A program made the translations under genes and the position numbers. DNA of 64,000 nt from Whalleya microplaca (taxonomy: Eukaryota > Ascomycota > Sordariomycetes > Xylariales > Xylariaceae). Every line of letters begins with the position of its first letter. Position 1 is the stretch's first letter. Of this stretch, positions 24,225-36,714 are shown in pieces. The stretch lies in NCBI GenBank assembly GCA_022497155.1, contig MU385764.1:1427-65426 (forward strand), given 5' to 3'. The notes under the pieces are model-generated. The model saw nothing but the letters and a program-made list of their open reading frames with translations, did not search any database and was not told the origin of the DNA.

Positions 24225-25508
24225 ATGACCTCAATAGACGATTTGCTGCAGTCCGCTGTGAACGATGGGACAGCGCCCGGGCTCGTGGTGATTGCTGGCG
24301 ACAAGAATGGTAAGTCCGACCGACCAGTGACCCCTACCTGTGTCACATGTATTAATCCTTTCGCAGGCAAAGTCACTTACTCAAAGGCGTTCTCGCGAGA
24401 GGGCGGGACGCCATACAATCTAGACAGTGTCATGATGACAGCCTCCATGACAAAGTTCCCGACGTCAATCGCTGCGCTGCAGCTCGTCGAGAAAGGCCTC
24501 ATCACGCTCGATGAGGATGTGTCGCCGTTGATTCCATCCTTCGCGAAGCAAGGGATCCTGATCTCGGTGTCCGATGATGGGACTCCAACCGTTCGCGAAC
24601 GACAGAACCCCATCACCTTACGCCGCTTGATTTCCCATAGCGCTGGTGCTGGCTACAGCTTTATGGATGAGGGTCTCACCAAGATTCGAGCTGCCCAGAA
24701 GAAGGGACCATTTGGCTCCTCGGTCGACGAGTCGTTCGATCTACCACTGTTGTACGAGCCGGGAGAGGGCTGGGCCTATAGCACTAGCATTGACCGAGCT
24801 GGCCAAATTGTCGAGAAACTAAGCGGCTTGACTCTGGATGAGTATATGAGAAGGAATATTTGGGAACCGCTGGGAGCCGACAGCTCCACGTTCTTCCCCG
24901 ACCAACACCCCGACATCAGCGCCCGAAAGGTGCCCATGGCATTCCGCGACGACCCGGAAGGACCTGCGGTCGAAAAACCTGGCGCCCCAACAGTTGCTAC
25001 CGGGGCAAAGGCGTCTTTCGGCGGACATGGCTTATTCGGGAGCATGTCTGACTACTTCAAGATGGTGCACTCGCTGCTTGTAGACGACGAAAAGCTGCTG
25101 AAGAAAGAAACCACCGCGTTGATGTTCCAGCCCCAGCTAACGCCCGCGAGCAAAGAAGCACTGCATAAGTTCATGGAGACACCCGAAATGAAGGTCATGT
25201 TCCCCTCTCCGCCGAATGACCGCGACTACGGACTGAGCGGGCTGCTCATCGTGGGAGATAACCACGAGTACTGGCGAAAAGGGGCACTGATGTGGGGCGG
25301 GGCCGCGAATCTCAACTGGGTGAGAGAGCAAACCGATATCTAATTTGGACGACATAACTTGCTAACTAGATTATAGTTCATCGACCGTTCAGCTGGCGTG
25401 TGCGGCGTCTTCGGTGCTCAAGTCATGCCATCCTCGGATCCAAGAATGAGGAGCTTGATAAATGCCTTCCAGGCTGATGTCTACCGGAAAGCAGGGAAGT
25501 TGACATAG
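24225..25508 (+). CDS. Beta-lactamase-fold serine hydrolase / transesterase
   Basis: Class C beta-lactamase-like protein of about 389 aa, the family that includes EstB esterases and the LovD acyltransferase. Exons are 24225-24309, 24367-25319 and 25377-25508; intron 2 has a clear CTAAC branch point. The nucleophile motif S-x-x-K is present at S55-M-T-K58 within MMTASMTKFPTSIAALQL. A YEPGEGWAYSTSID segment supplies the expected tyrosine region (Tyr-Ser-Thr), and HGLFGSMSDYFKM the third motif area. No signal peptide is visible, so it is probably cytosolic. The last exon codes FIDRSAGVCGVFGAQV, typical of the domain end. LovD-like enzymes move acyl groups in secondary metabolism, but no polyketide synthase is nearby, so the substrate is open. 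Confidence 0.9.
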
Positions 25509-26068
25509 GGCTTCGGGGACAGTTGCCTTTTAGTAATTTTGCGGTGAACTGTCTCATTGTGTATTGGAAATAGTTAGGAGTTTGTTAGTTGGTTGGTTGA
25601 TCCATGGACTGGTCATCATGAACATAGACCATAATGTGTGCCTTATATGTCTCGAAAAGGGATGAGTTTTCAACTTAGAAAGCCGAGGAGATAGGGCTCT
25701 TTTGAATTCACCAAGTAAATAATGTGTTACCAGGTGTGTATCAAGATGAGTCAAATGTGAAAGTATCTTTTGATCATCAAGAGACAAGTATGGTGAAAGC
25801 TAAAACTTCGTTCACATGTAGACAGCAAATTGCATGCTGTTATAACTGAGTTGACTGCACTGGGATAATATCAACACTTCAATTTATCATAAAATAACTA
25901 ATATGTCGTCTCATTACTCCCAAAACCATTATAGTCCTTCTCAAGGTCTGCCATCGTCCCCTTCATTGTAGGAGATTGGTTCTGGCAACACATAGATGTA
26001 GAGGACACGGCGAAGTTGCTCTCCAGCCGCTTCAGGGTCGTAAATATTGTCATTCAATAGCGTTCATA
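25509..26068. other. Convergent spacer
   Basis: This 560-bp AT-rich spacer lies between two convergent genes (beta-lactamase-fold and RING-H2). It should hold both 3' UTRs. I see no other feature. Confidence 0.5.
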
Positions 26069-26979
26069 TCATGGCCCCCGACCACCTATAAATGTGTCCA
26101 GATATGTATATAAGGAACGAGCTTGCTCTAGGTTGAAAGGGGTCGTCCATTCTGGATTAAGGGCTCTCATAATTGTTGATACAAGTGTCCCTTCCATGAA
26201 AGGATACTGATCTTCCGGCAAAAGATCATGAAGATAGATTCTGAGCCTGCGAGCCTTTGCGGCAGCCACAAAGGCTGGTATCTCGGCCTATAATCGTGTA
26301 AGTCTCATAATAGAGTGCTATTCAAGTTCGAGCGTCTCACGTACCTCGATCATCATTTCGCGTAGCTGGACACATTGCACTTTACACAGCTCCGCTGCTT
26401 CTTTGCGCCAAAAGTTTGGTTGAATAGTAACGTCTCTAAGCAACTCGGGAAAGTAGGCTAGAACTAAGTTCTCAACGGCTTTCGAGGCGATTTGAATAAG
26501 TGCAGTCGAAGAAGTGCGAGGACGGCACTGCTTGCAAAGCAGTCTCATGTCTGATAAATGGACGACAGCACCAGGGTGAAGAAAATAGCTGTCGAGGCGA
26601 TGTCCACATTTGTGTACTAGCTTAACACGGCAGCTGGGACAACTCCCTGGGGAGAAGTCCATGCCTAGCCATTCATCAATACATCCGTGATGGAATTTGT
26701 GGCGGCATGGCACTATAGTATCCAGAGTCAGCATCTTCCATGTTTAGATAGTTTCCGAATTATTAATGGCTGTCAGGGGTACCTCGGGAGTTGAAAAAAA
26801 ATTACCGAAGTTACCTTGATGGGATATTGTTGCGTCTGAAATCGGCGGAGGGAGAAACATATATATGGATGCTACTCACTCGCGACATATCCCTGACTAA
26901 TATCGGGATCTTGACATATGTCGCAAGAATCATTGTATGTGACTAGTTGATTATTTAACTGTGCCGTTTGACTAGGCAT
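26069..26979 (-). CDS. RING-H2 finger protein, putative E3 ubiquitin ligase
   Basis: Small RING-H2 protein of about 235 aa. Exons are 26979-26880, 26835-26815, 26712-26345 and 26287-26069. Exon 2 is only 21 nt. It is the one combination I found that keeps frame and lies inside the RING. The zinc ligands read C-x2-C (CDIC), C-x-H-x2-H-x2-C (CRHKFHHGC) and C-P-S-C, so all eight are present. A second Cys/His group (CGH...CKQC) follows. The C-terminal half is helical with no known domain. RING-H2 proteins recruit E2 enzymes and ubiquitinate targets; partners here are unknown. No TM segment is visible. A shorter reading that starts at the ATG at 26734 would lose the first zinc pair and is less likely. 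Confidence 0.78.
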
Positions 26980-29469
26980 TATGGTTGCAGTAAGGTACCA
27001 CAGTATATTGATTGAGTAATGAGCGTATAACACGAGTGCGAGTAAGCTAACTAGTGGAAACCCTGGTATCGCTGTCGTTGCACCTTATATGAATAGAATA
27101 GATGGGATGTGACACTTCGACTTCTAGCAGCTGGATGCCTACATATTTATAAGCCCTTCACCGTGGATCACAGACAAGCCTCTGCGTTTGATAAAGGTTA
27201 GCGAAGAGTTAGAAACAAATATGTTTGGTGTGTTCTAAAAACTAAGTTTGCTTAGTAGAGCTATCGTTAGAATTAGGTCCGATTTTCAAGTGTGCTATGA
27301 GCAAACTTAAAGGTAAATGCCAACATTCGCGACTAGTTCCCCTGATATTGAACCCAGGCAATGAAAGTTCAGTCTTACAGTCCGAGTGTATGGTGGCTTA
27401 CACACCATTCTGGTAGCACATGTGGAATATGACATTTCCTCACACGAACGGTATAGATGCCGTAAGAATGAATTCCCCTTGGAATTTCAAACATTATAAC
27501 ATTCTGTGCTATATGGGGACGACTTGAAATTCCTTATGACTGGTTTTAAGCATAGCCTATATCAACGATCGTTCATTGATGTACCTCTAGGTAAGTAATT
27601 GACAAAGGTTTGACACCTCGCTCCACACATTTTCAGTTGCCATCCTTTTCTGTAAATACCATTTTCATTTACTACCTAGCACTGTCTTTTTTGTGTCCTG
27701 TCATGAAAAAACTATATTTTTTAATCCGACTCCTACGAAAACTATTGTACAACCATATAGCAGAGAATCGTATGAAGACCAAGCTGCACCAAATGGCATG
27801 GCTTGAGACAACGAACCCTGGCTCAAAGACGAATCACATACAAGCACATACTGTACGCCGAGGCACTTGATCATACTCGTCATTATCAAACTGAACTATG
27901 GTGGACCCCTCTCCTCTATGTTTATCATATCACCAGGATCATGGTTTTCAACTGCCTTGTCTAGTTTGATTGAATACCTACTTGTAGCTGATCACAGCTT
28001 TGTATGAAAGATGAATGTCATCAGTCACGGCGGCATTCATCTTCGGTGACCATACGATGTATCAGAGGTGGGCATTATCAGGATGGGACCCGCATTGACA
28101 AACGGCACATACATATATATCACATTTATAAACATCGCCTTCCTCTTTTGAATTGTTGCATGGTCCCTTGCGAATAAATACTGCAATATTCTCAATAGCT
28201 CGAAGTTGGGCCTCGCACCTACGAGTACGACTACGGCCATTAGCCCTCACATGCTCATACGATTAGCTATAATGATGACGTTGATGACGTTCCATCGATT
28301 GAAACATATATAAGCGACTTATTAATCTTCATTAAAGAATTCTGAGGCTAAGATGTGTCGTATCCTACCATGTAACGATTAGAGATCACGATAATCTGGC
28401 GATATCGGATTTCCGAGTTCATTACCGTACGTCTGGTCCAACGGATCCTACTCTGTCTAGGGTTTTAGCGTCTGGTGGAGAGGGAAGTCTAACCGAGACC
28501 TGCTGCGTCCACGTACTTTGCTTGATACTATATGTAACATAGAGTATAAAAGTACTCCGCATACAATATCGACCCAGTAACGCTGGCCCGCAGGCATGTG
28601 ACTAGGTTACATCGTGGCCTCATCCGCAGATTGCAACTGTACATTTATTAACCCCTGTCGATATTCACCATGCCCACACACACACCTGGAGACCACGCGC
28701 AATGTAACCTCAGCTCTCATTAAGGTTACGCGAGCCTCAATGACCTACACACACTGTGACGCACACCTGCATCATTTGGTATTGGGAAGCATCTCCAGTC
28801 TCCGGGCCGTTCCTGGCTACATATACCACCGTACCGGCTCAGCTGACCTACCCGAAGTCGTATAAGCAGCACTGCTTCTCCAGAATTTTGGGTACTCCCC
28901 CTGAGGAATAAACGTCGGAATGCAATGTCCTGTGTAACCTATGTCGTAGTAGTTATTTCGTTACCAGCGTCAGACTCCTCTTCGATTCCTCGAGCCTCGG
29001 TTCATGACATTACATCTTCTATTTTTTGCATTCATCCCGATCAACCCCTTTGCTTTGGTACCGGGCCGTGGTGGGTGGCTAGGCGTGGAGTGACCGGAAA
29101 CCCTGTAAGAATGCTTCGCCGTGCGTCGAATCAGAAGCCCGATACTATTTGTGCCAAGGGCTGATCTGCAAAGCCTGTTCCCCGGCGATGCCGGGCGAGG
29201 CCGTGACGAGGGCCTTCTGCGATGAAACCAAATCCGGTGTGTTGTTGGTGCAAATCGGCATACATACATACAAGCCACATGATTCCCACATGGCCATCAA
29301 ATCTTAGCTTTAATTCCGCATATCAAACAGCGGTGAAGAGGTACGGATTGTAAGGTATATTAGGAAATATTACTATAATGAATGACTACCGTAGAATGAA
29401 AGGAAACGGTTCAGTGATGACTGGGGAAAGTGACGTATCAAAGACTGTCACATCTCAGTTTGCTCTCCC
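26980..29469. other. Gene-poor spacer
   Basis: 2.5 kb with only short overlapping open frames (none above about 102 codons), no domain and no clear repeat. AT-rich to about 28,300, then mixed. I see nothing functional that I can support. Confidence 0.5.
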
Positions 29470-30830
29470 TTAGAGCACTATGTCCAAGGAACCGTCTTCG
29501 TTCCTGCAGTCCGCCATGCCATACCGGCGGGATTCCAAACTCCATAGAAGCACGCCCGTTGTGAAGTACCGACACCATTTTATGTAATCCTGTATCTTTT
29601 CGTTCACCTGTGCATCAGACGATGTCATGTCAACCAGAGATGCAGCAGCCTCTTCAAAATTCCTCATTGATCCCCGCAGAGCTACTTCAAGCTCATGTGT
29701 TACCGTATCTAGACTTTGCTCTTTGGGGTCGCAATTCCTAAACATGACAGGAACAAGGTTGAAGTATGAGTTTTGGGCCTATGGGAGATTGATTAGTATA
29801 CTTGCGTCTTTTGTGCAGTAAAAGTAACCTACTATCTCTTTCTGGACGGAGAACACGTCGTTTAAAATTAGGCATATAATTATAGTTTCTTTCCAAAGGG
29901 CTTTCATAGCCTCACATTCCATGAGAGGCTCGGGAAGCCTTATTTTTAGCATGTAACTGTAACAGTAAGCTCATGTCACCTAGTTTCAAAGTGTGATCAC
30001 CTACTCGGTGAGAGCAATCTGGGGGCCGCAGCCGACAGAGCCCGAGCGGATCTCCAAGTACTTCTCCGTGGTAGGAATAGAACCCCTCATTCTGTGGCCG
30101 TGTTCTATACCGACTTGAAGCATAAAGTTCTCCAATTCGCGGAAGAAGCGCTGCCGCTGTTCCACATCGGTTGTGTCTCGTACGCCACGGCCAACATCGG
30201 CAAATAGCTCCATATTTTGTGGTATCTGGTCCTCCGCAACCTCTTCACCGAGCCCCAGCAGCCGGTGGACGCAGCCGAGAGATTTCTTGTAGTAGGCCCG
30301 GGCTTTCTCCTCGTCGTTGGAAACGTCTGTGTCGCCTGCATCAACTTCGTCATCCCAGACAAAAATCCACACAGAATATGCAGTTGCTACTTTAAGCTCC
30401 TCCCAATCTGAGTCGGGATACCATCTGCAATTCGTGTCAGAGGGAGGGGATATCTGATAGTGACTGGGTCGGAGCCTTACAGAGACATGAGACGGCCAAA
30501 GTTAGCTCGTTTCAGCGCCCTTAGTTTCTTCTCGTTGGTGATGATCCTCTCCAGCATCGTGTTGACCAGGGCTTCCAATTGCTCTGCGTGCTTGCTGGTA
30601 GCACTCGGCCAACTCTCGAAGTCTTTGCACAGGTCTGGAAGATGGAAGTTTTGACCTTTCAACTGGGAGGATAGCAGCAAGGCCTCACCCGCAAGCCCTG
30701 GCTGGGTGCTGGCTCTCGTCCGGGTATCTTGATGTTGAGCATCCTGTGTCTCTTTGGGTGCATGGTAGGGAATCAGTTTTGTTGTCAGCTTTGATTGAAG
30801 CCGTTGTATAAGACGTAAGAAATTCTTCAT
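29470..30830 (-). CDS. Class I terpene cyclase (sesquiterpene-synthase type)
   Basis: Fungal terpene cyclase of about 400 aa, expected to ionise a prenyl diphosphate such as farnesyl diphosphate and cyclise it. Exons are 30830-30481, 30424-30005, 29956-29833 and 29778-29470. The aspartate-rich metal motif is FVWDDEVDAG (D141-D145). The NSE triad is NDVFSVQKE (N289, S293, E297), an exact match to N-D-x2-S-x3-E. The downstream RY pair lies in LLWSLESRRYG (R383-Y384). All catalytic signatures are intact, so the enzyme should be active. The start is the first ATG (MKNFLRLIQRL); the frame is open 30 codons further but without ATG. There is no prenyltransferase domain, so it is a stand-alone cyclase. 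No P450 or other tailoring gene is adjacent; the neighbour is an NLR gene read divergently 2.3 kb away. Confidence 0.92.
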
Positions 30831-33168
30831 CTTGAACTTTTGACTTTGTCCTCTCAGCGTCTGGACTGAAACAATCGTCTGTGTGTTCACAGGAAGAGAG
30901 CTGGCGTGGGGACAGGTCAAGGCTGATACGGGTAATTCCAGGCTCTCCCTCTAGATATAAAGGAGTAACAACTAGTGTGATCCGTTTAGCTGGAAGACGT
31001 TATCAGAGACTAGGTACTTTAAAATAGATAGTTCGGTAAGGACTAACATTTGGTAAAGACTAACACTGCCCCAGTTCGGAGAGTATGTACTTACTAGCAA
31101 ACCAACACTGGTGTAACGCACCCGAAATGTAACGGTGAGCCGCCGCTCTTCAGCGTAAAAGGTAATAGATCGTAGTTATCAGCACAACTAGAGCCTCTTA
31201 GCCTCCCAAGTGAGAATAGTATAGCCGTCTACAGTCTTGCCACGTGTGTAAGACATCAGCTTTGCCATATGGCCGGGAAAATCATAAGCAGGCTTTGCCC
31301 TGCGTGCTAACCTTGATAGCTTGCTAAAGCCTGGTTAAAACCCGCTTATAGAATAGTCTCGAAACAATCGACCTGCGGGCTAGCCTTGACATTATGTTAG
31401 ATCCCGTAGTGGAGTAGAGGGACGCTCCGCTGAGTATCGAAGTGGGCTTTGATTTAGCATCTCATCTCCTTGGACTTTGGCGGTGCAAAAATTGTAGCGC
31501 CTGATAGTGGAATGATTCCTATGTACTTTGTAAGAGAACGTTGGCCAATTACTATAAGGGGGCATATGGAAACAGATCCTTGTAAGAGTATCGAAATACT
31601 ACGTAACAGGCCCGTGAGGGATGGCTTGTACGCTAGCTTAGCTGCATGAAATATTGGAAAGGCCGTTTGGTATCCTGACGATTGCAACAGGTTTTGGTGC
31701 TTCCAATAAGGATTCATTGATTGGACCACGCAAGGGCCAATTCACCCAGTCTGGAACTAATACTGGTATAGTGGTATTCGAAGTAAAGTGCCTACTACGT
31801 TAGTAGTTGATATAACCTAGGATTCAGCAAGGTTCAAGTTAATCAGCCAAAGGTCCCGCATACTACTGCCGATTACAAAATATTATATACGGTGTACGAC
31901 GTTGCACAATCGTAGATACTACCTACACAGCAGGTAGGTATGTCCGTGGCTGCGTGGTAACCAAGCCGGGTGTGATCTGTGCTATGTATACAATGGTCTC
32001 CACTCGAGGGTATGCCCCGCTGCTTATTACCAAACTCCTGGGTCGGATAGTATACCAGGGTGGAATTGGAGGTTAATAAGAGAGTCATGTAGCCAGCCCA
32101 TGAGAGAGATACGGCTTCTGGAGTCATAGTCGAGGTCTAGATGGACAGTTGTGAGGTTGGAAGATAGACTCATTTAACTGACATAAGTCGGAAACCCTTT
32201 TTTGATTTAGATACTTATTAGAATAGGGGTAGTTGCTCGTGATTGGCCTACTACTAGTATTACTACTAGTAGAAACTGGTGGGGGAAGACGGCTACCTAC
32301 TTTAGATGTTGATTGGGGCGCTACAGCTCCGCTCGAAATTGACCGTGCGGAAATCAGCTTCTTTTACTTACTTCATACTAGCGCTATCAAGGTTGTTGTT
32401 CGACAGACGCTCGGGTAAGTGGTCCCGATCCTAGTAAGACCCAGTCAGCGAGACCCGAACCAACATCGGTTTGATGATAATCGGGGCTACAACCGGGGCG
32501 CCCAAGGATCCAGTAACGGTCTGCTCCATAATTAGCCCATGATCACGGGGCTAACTAAGGTAGAGAAAACGGCGATGGCTACCATGTTCGTATAGTACAC
32601 GTGGGCTGGCGTGGAGCCGTGGATTCGGGCTCCTCGCGCTGTCGACCCCAATTACCGGGCGACGTTCCAACGTTCCAACGTTCTAATAGTCTCTCAGGGT
32701 CGGGAGCTCCTATTTAGATTGATCAGTTTTTTGCGGCGCAGCCACTAGCATCCTGACTATCCTTTCGCGAACGCTGAGGAATATTGGGCAGCATCCAATC
32801 GTCGATTTAACTTACTCCCGCCCGTACGGTATGGTTGGGGAGTGGTCACGCCACGCCCAGACGCCCTCTTGCTAGTCATGTAAGTGGCATGATCTATCAC
32901 TCTGACAAGCTCCGTAGTGCGTCACATCCCTTGCATATTCAAAGCCGCTTGGCCCACGGCTCCAACGGCGGGACTTCCGTTACCTGTCTGCCTGTCAACT
33001 GGGCAGCCATCTAGCCTATCTGTCACCTAACCCTGGTACACGGCTCGGGTCGACGTCAGCCCCTGAGCCCGCTAAAGTTTCAAAACACTTGATTTTGAGC
33101 GTTTCTTCTCCCAAGTTTCTCTAACGATCCAGTGTCCTTGGGACAGGTCGAGAGAACGTCAATGAATT
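30831..33168. promoter_or_regulatory. Divergent spacer, terpene cyclase / NLR
   Basis: 2.3 kb between two divergent genes. Around 31280-31380 there are degenerate repeated and inverted segments (CAGGCTTTGC facing GCTAAAGCCTG, and two CCTGCG-GCTA-CCTTGA blocks), perhaps a worn repeat. A small TACTAGTA-type palindrome cluster lies near 32250-32270. No gene is supported. Confidence 0.35.
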
Positions 33169-36100
33169 ATGAACAGGATCAAAGAGACACTGGCTAGACT
33201 GGCCCGCGCCGCCCGCGGCGGATCGCGCGAGACGTCGTCGTCGTCACTCCGCCTTGACCGCGTGGGTCGGTCAAGCAGTTCTTTAGGAGACAATCGGGAG
33301 AAAGTGCTGGTGCGTCCCGACGGACGTGGTCCCGTTATACTCTATGACGGGACCCAGAACGGCGAAGACGGGATCGACATTGTCTTCGTTCACGATTTAT
33401 TCGGCTCCCGCGTCGGCAGCTGGTCGAAAGGCGGAGTCTGCTTTCCGCGCGAGCTTCTCGGGTTGGACATACCGGAGGCTCGAATCATTACCTGGGGATG
33501 GTCCAGCGTGTTGGGGAGCAATAGTACATTTTCCGACCAAGCTGAAAATCTCCTTGCTGACATCTCCCGGGTTCGTTCCAATACGACTCGCCCTATTATC
33601 TTCGTTTGCCATGGCTTGGGCGGCTTGGTTGTCAAAGAGGCCTTGGTCTCAGCCGCCATGTCACGCATCTATGGTGCCCATATCGAGCTGGGTAACGTGT
33701 ATCCGCGGACAATAGGGTGTATTTTCCTCGGCACACCCCACGTGAGGAGCGGGAAACGTTCGCTGGGCGAATGCATCGCAGCAGCAGCACTACTTGCGCC
33801 CTCTAGCCCGAGTCCTCAACTCTTACAGACGCTGAAGGACAGCGACAAGGCTTTTGAGACACAGCATGGTACCTTTTGTCTGGTATCGAGAGATATCAAA
33901 GTGGTATGCATGCGGGAAAAATTACCATCGACTGTAGCAGCCTCCGCTGATATGGTGAGGGACGCTGATGGAATGGAATTGGGAAAGGGGACAATGCAGA
34001 TGATGGTCCCGAGAGACTCAGCCGCTTATGACAGTTACAACGTGACGAGGGATGAGATGATAGCAAATCACTTGGATCTCGCCAGATTCAAAAGCCGAGA
34101 CGACCCAGGGTATTTGCAAATTGTTACGCACATTAGCAAAACATCTTTAGGTCCAACACCCGCGGAGGTTGAGGCTAGAGAGCCCCGGAATCAAGGTTTG
34201 TTCTCCCTCTATTACTAGCTGACACTCATTAACTTTCTACAATCTAGAAATCCTCAACGCCCTTTACTATGACACCATGACTGAACGTGAATCCCGTATC
34301 GACCCCGCCTACGGTCAAACATGCGAATGGATTTTCTCGCCCAAAGCGTCCCCCTTCACCCAATTTCTAAGAAATAATGATCCTATCCTGGTGAGTAGTT
34401 TTAACTTATTTGCTCTCTTCTGTGGCTCCTAGCTCCTTTCGGGGAATAGACAAACCCTCTCATCCAGGCTTTAAATTTGGCCCGAGGTTCTAGATGATTA
34501 CTAGTGCGAGCATTTTAGCTTCTCATCGAACATCAGTTAACTCTAGCCCTTCAGTGGATCAGCGGTAATGCAGGCTCAGGCAAGTCAACGTTACTCAAGC
34601 ATGTGTGGCACTCTGAGAGAATGAGAGAGGAGCTCGAACAAGGCTGGGCAAAGGATGGAGAGTTGCTGATGGCCTGTTTCTTCATGTTTGAGGGAGGTAA
34701 TCGAATCCAGAAGTCTTACGAGGGCTTTCTACGGAGTGTTATGTATCAGATTTTGTCTGTGCGGCGAGATCTTATTAGAATTGCCTTCCCTAGCTTCTTC
34801 GATTGTTCGTGGCCGCCCCCGGTACTATTCACCAGCATCACCAATCTGAACCAGGGATTCTACGCCCTCTTCGCTCACATGTCCGAGACCCTGCGCCTCT
34901 TCATATTCATCGACGGCATCGACGAGTATCGTATCATGGAGCGGAAAGACCACTACGAACCAGCGGCGCTCGATATTACTTATGACAAAGACACAGGCGA
35001 TGAAGCTTGGGGCCGTAGCAAATGGGCCACTGATTCGCACGCGGAGATCTCGAAACTCATCAGCAGTATGGCTAACAAGGACACTGCAAAATTCGTTGTT
35101 ACATCGCGCGAGTTGCCAACATTCGAACGTGCGTTTACGGAATTTCCGAGGATCAGGCTCCAGGACCATAACGAGCGGTCTATTGCACAGTATGTCGCAG
35201 GCCGTCTCGAAGACGAGGCCCCTGGCCTGCCTGATACGAAGAATCTGTGTATGGAGGTGGCACAGAAGAGCAAAGGTGATATACTCTGGGCAAGATTAGC
35301 AATTGATATGGTGGTCGATGGCAGTTTGCGTACTTTGAGAGCTACCTTGGATTCGTTACCGACGCAGCTGGGTGGATCAGAGGGCCTTTATATGCGAATG
35401 CTTGAGAATCTGAGGCCAGAGTACCAACGCGAAGCTTCCAGGATTTTTCATCTGATCCTCAGGACGCAGCAGCCTCCTAGCTTAATCACACTCGCATTTG
35501 CTGAGGAGGGCTATCTGGATCCAAGCTCAAACGTATTGAGGGCGTCGTACGACAACATGCATCCCTATGATATGACCGCTATTCAGCTTGTATCTGATAA
35601 TATGCAACGGCGCTTACGAACGTCTTGCGCCGGGCTCCTAGTGGCCGAAGCAGGGCCCAAATCCAATTCCGATTCGGGCCAGCGAGTGGTATTTGTCCAT
35701 CAGACCACGAAAGAGTGGGTTGGGCGCAAAGATATCTGGCCCCGGCTGCCAGGTAATATACCGACTAATGACGTTGAGCTCGATTTCTCGCTTCTGAGTG
35801 GGTGCGTGAGGCACATTAAAGCATTCGACGTTATGAAGCCCCCTGTACTTGCGTGGCCAAACTGGCGCTTCCGGCCTGACGCATGGCTGCTAATCGCAAA
35901 CGCCTTGCGTTATGCCGAGAGAATTGACAACAATAGCGGTGACCTGCCGAAGTATTGCGAATTATTAGACGACCTAGACGACACGTGCCAGAAAGCTTGG
36001 GTGACAGCACTGAAGAACCACAAACCGTTGCACGAGGACCCAGACTGGTATGAAGTCCGACTTCCAAGCTTCTGTAAGAAGCACTGGGCAAGTTACGAAC

Positions 36101-36714
36101 CGATGGAGGCAGGCAAGCCGCCCAAGCGCAAAGATTTCCTGGCGCTTGCTGTACAGGCCAGCTTAGTCCGATATACGGCTGTGAAACTGAACAGGCTGGA
36201 TAAAGAAACGAGAAAGAAGAAGGCCCAGGAGCTGCTGCTCCACGTTGTGAGTCCCAGGGCAGAGGGCTTCAGTGCTTGCGTGAGTCTTAGTGGAGACTAT
36301 CTGGACTTCCACCACGACATGCCCGACTCACAGCTGCTTGATATACTGTTCGACGCAGGTGCGGATCCGCGGGAAGATGAAAGGGTGTGGGTGAAGGCAC
36401 TCAAGACGGGGCGGCACTACTTTATGAGGGGCAGCGTGACCATGACACATCTGATGGAGACGTGGGCAAGTAGGAGGCTAATGCAGAATCGGGAGAGGTG
36501 GGTTGCTTCCATCAAGTCGATGTTGCTGCATGGTGCCGATCCCCAAACCGAGGTTCAGGTAACAACCGGATCAGGAGAGTCTCAGTCTACAGAGACAGTA
36601 GCAGCTGTAGACCTGATTCGGGGGACCCTAGAGGGAGAGCCTGAGTATGCAATTGAGCTAGTCGAGATGGAGACGCTCATGGGAAGGAGAGGAAGTGTCG
36701 GCATTGCGAGGTGA
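33169..36714 (+). CDS. Lipase-like NACHT NLR (STAND) protein
   Basis: Fungal NOD-like receptor of about 1109 aa. Exons are 33169-34195, 34248-34390 and 34555-36714. Residues 60-300 form an alpha/beta-hydrolase (SesB/DUF676-like) effector domain (IDIVFVHDLFGS, then FVCHGLGGLVVKEAL). The nucleophile serine of the usual GHSLGG elbow is glycine here (G149). After the linker ESRIDPAYGQTCEWIFS comes NACHT: P-loop GNAGSGKST (394-402), Walker B LFIFIDGIDEY (about 504-514), and KFVVTSRELP (sensor region). The segment SCAGLLVAEAG...VVFVHQTTKEW matches the winged-helix-like region of such proteins. The C-terminus has two weak ankyrin-like pieces (ILFDAGADPRED, MLLHGADPQTE) rather than high-identity repeats. 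Such proteins trigger heterokaryon incompatibility or immune-like cell death; the ligand is unknown. Confidence 0.9.
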
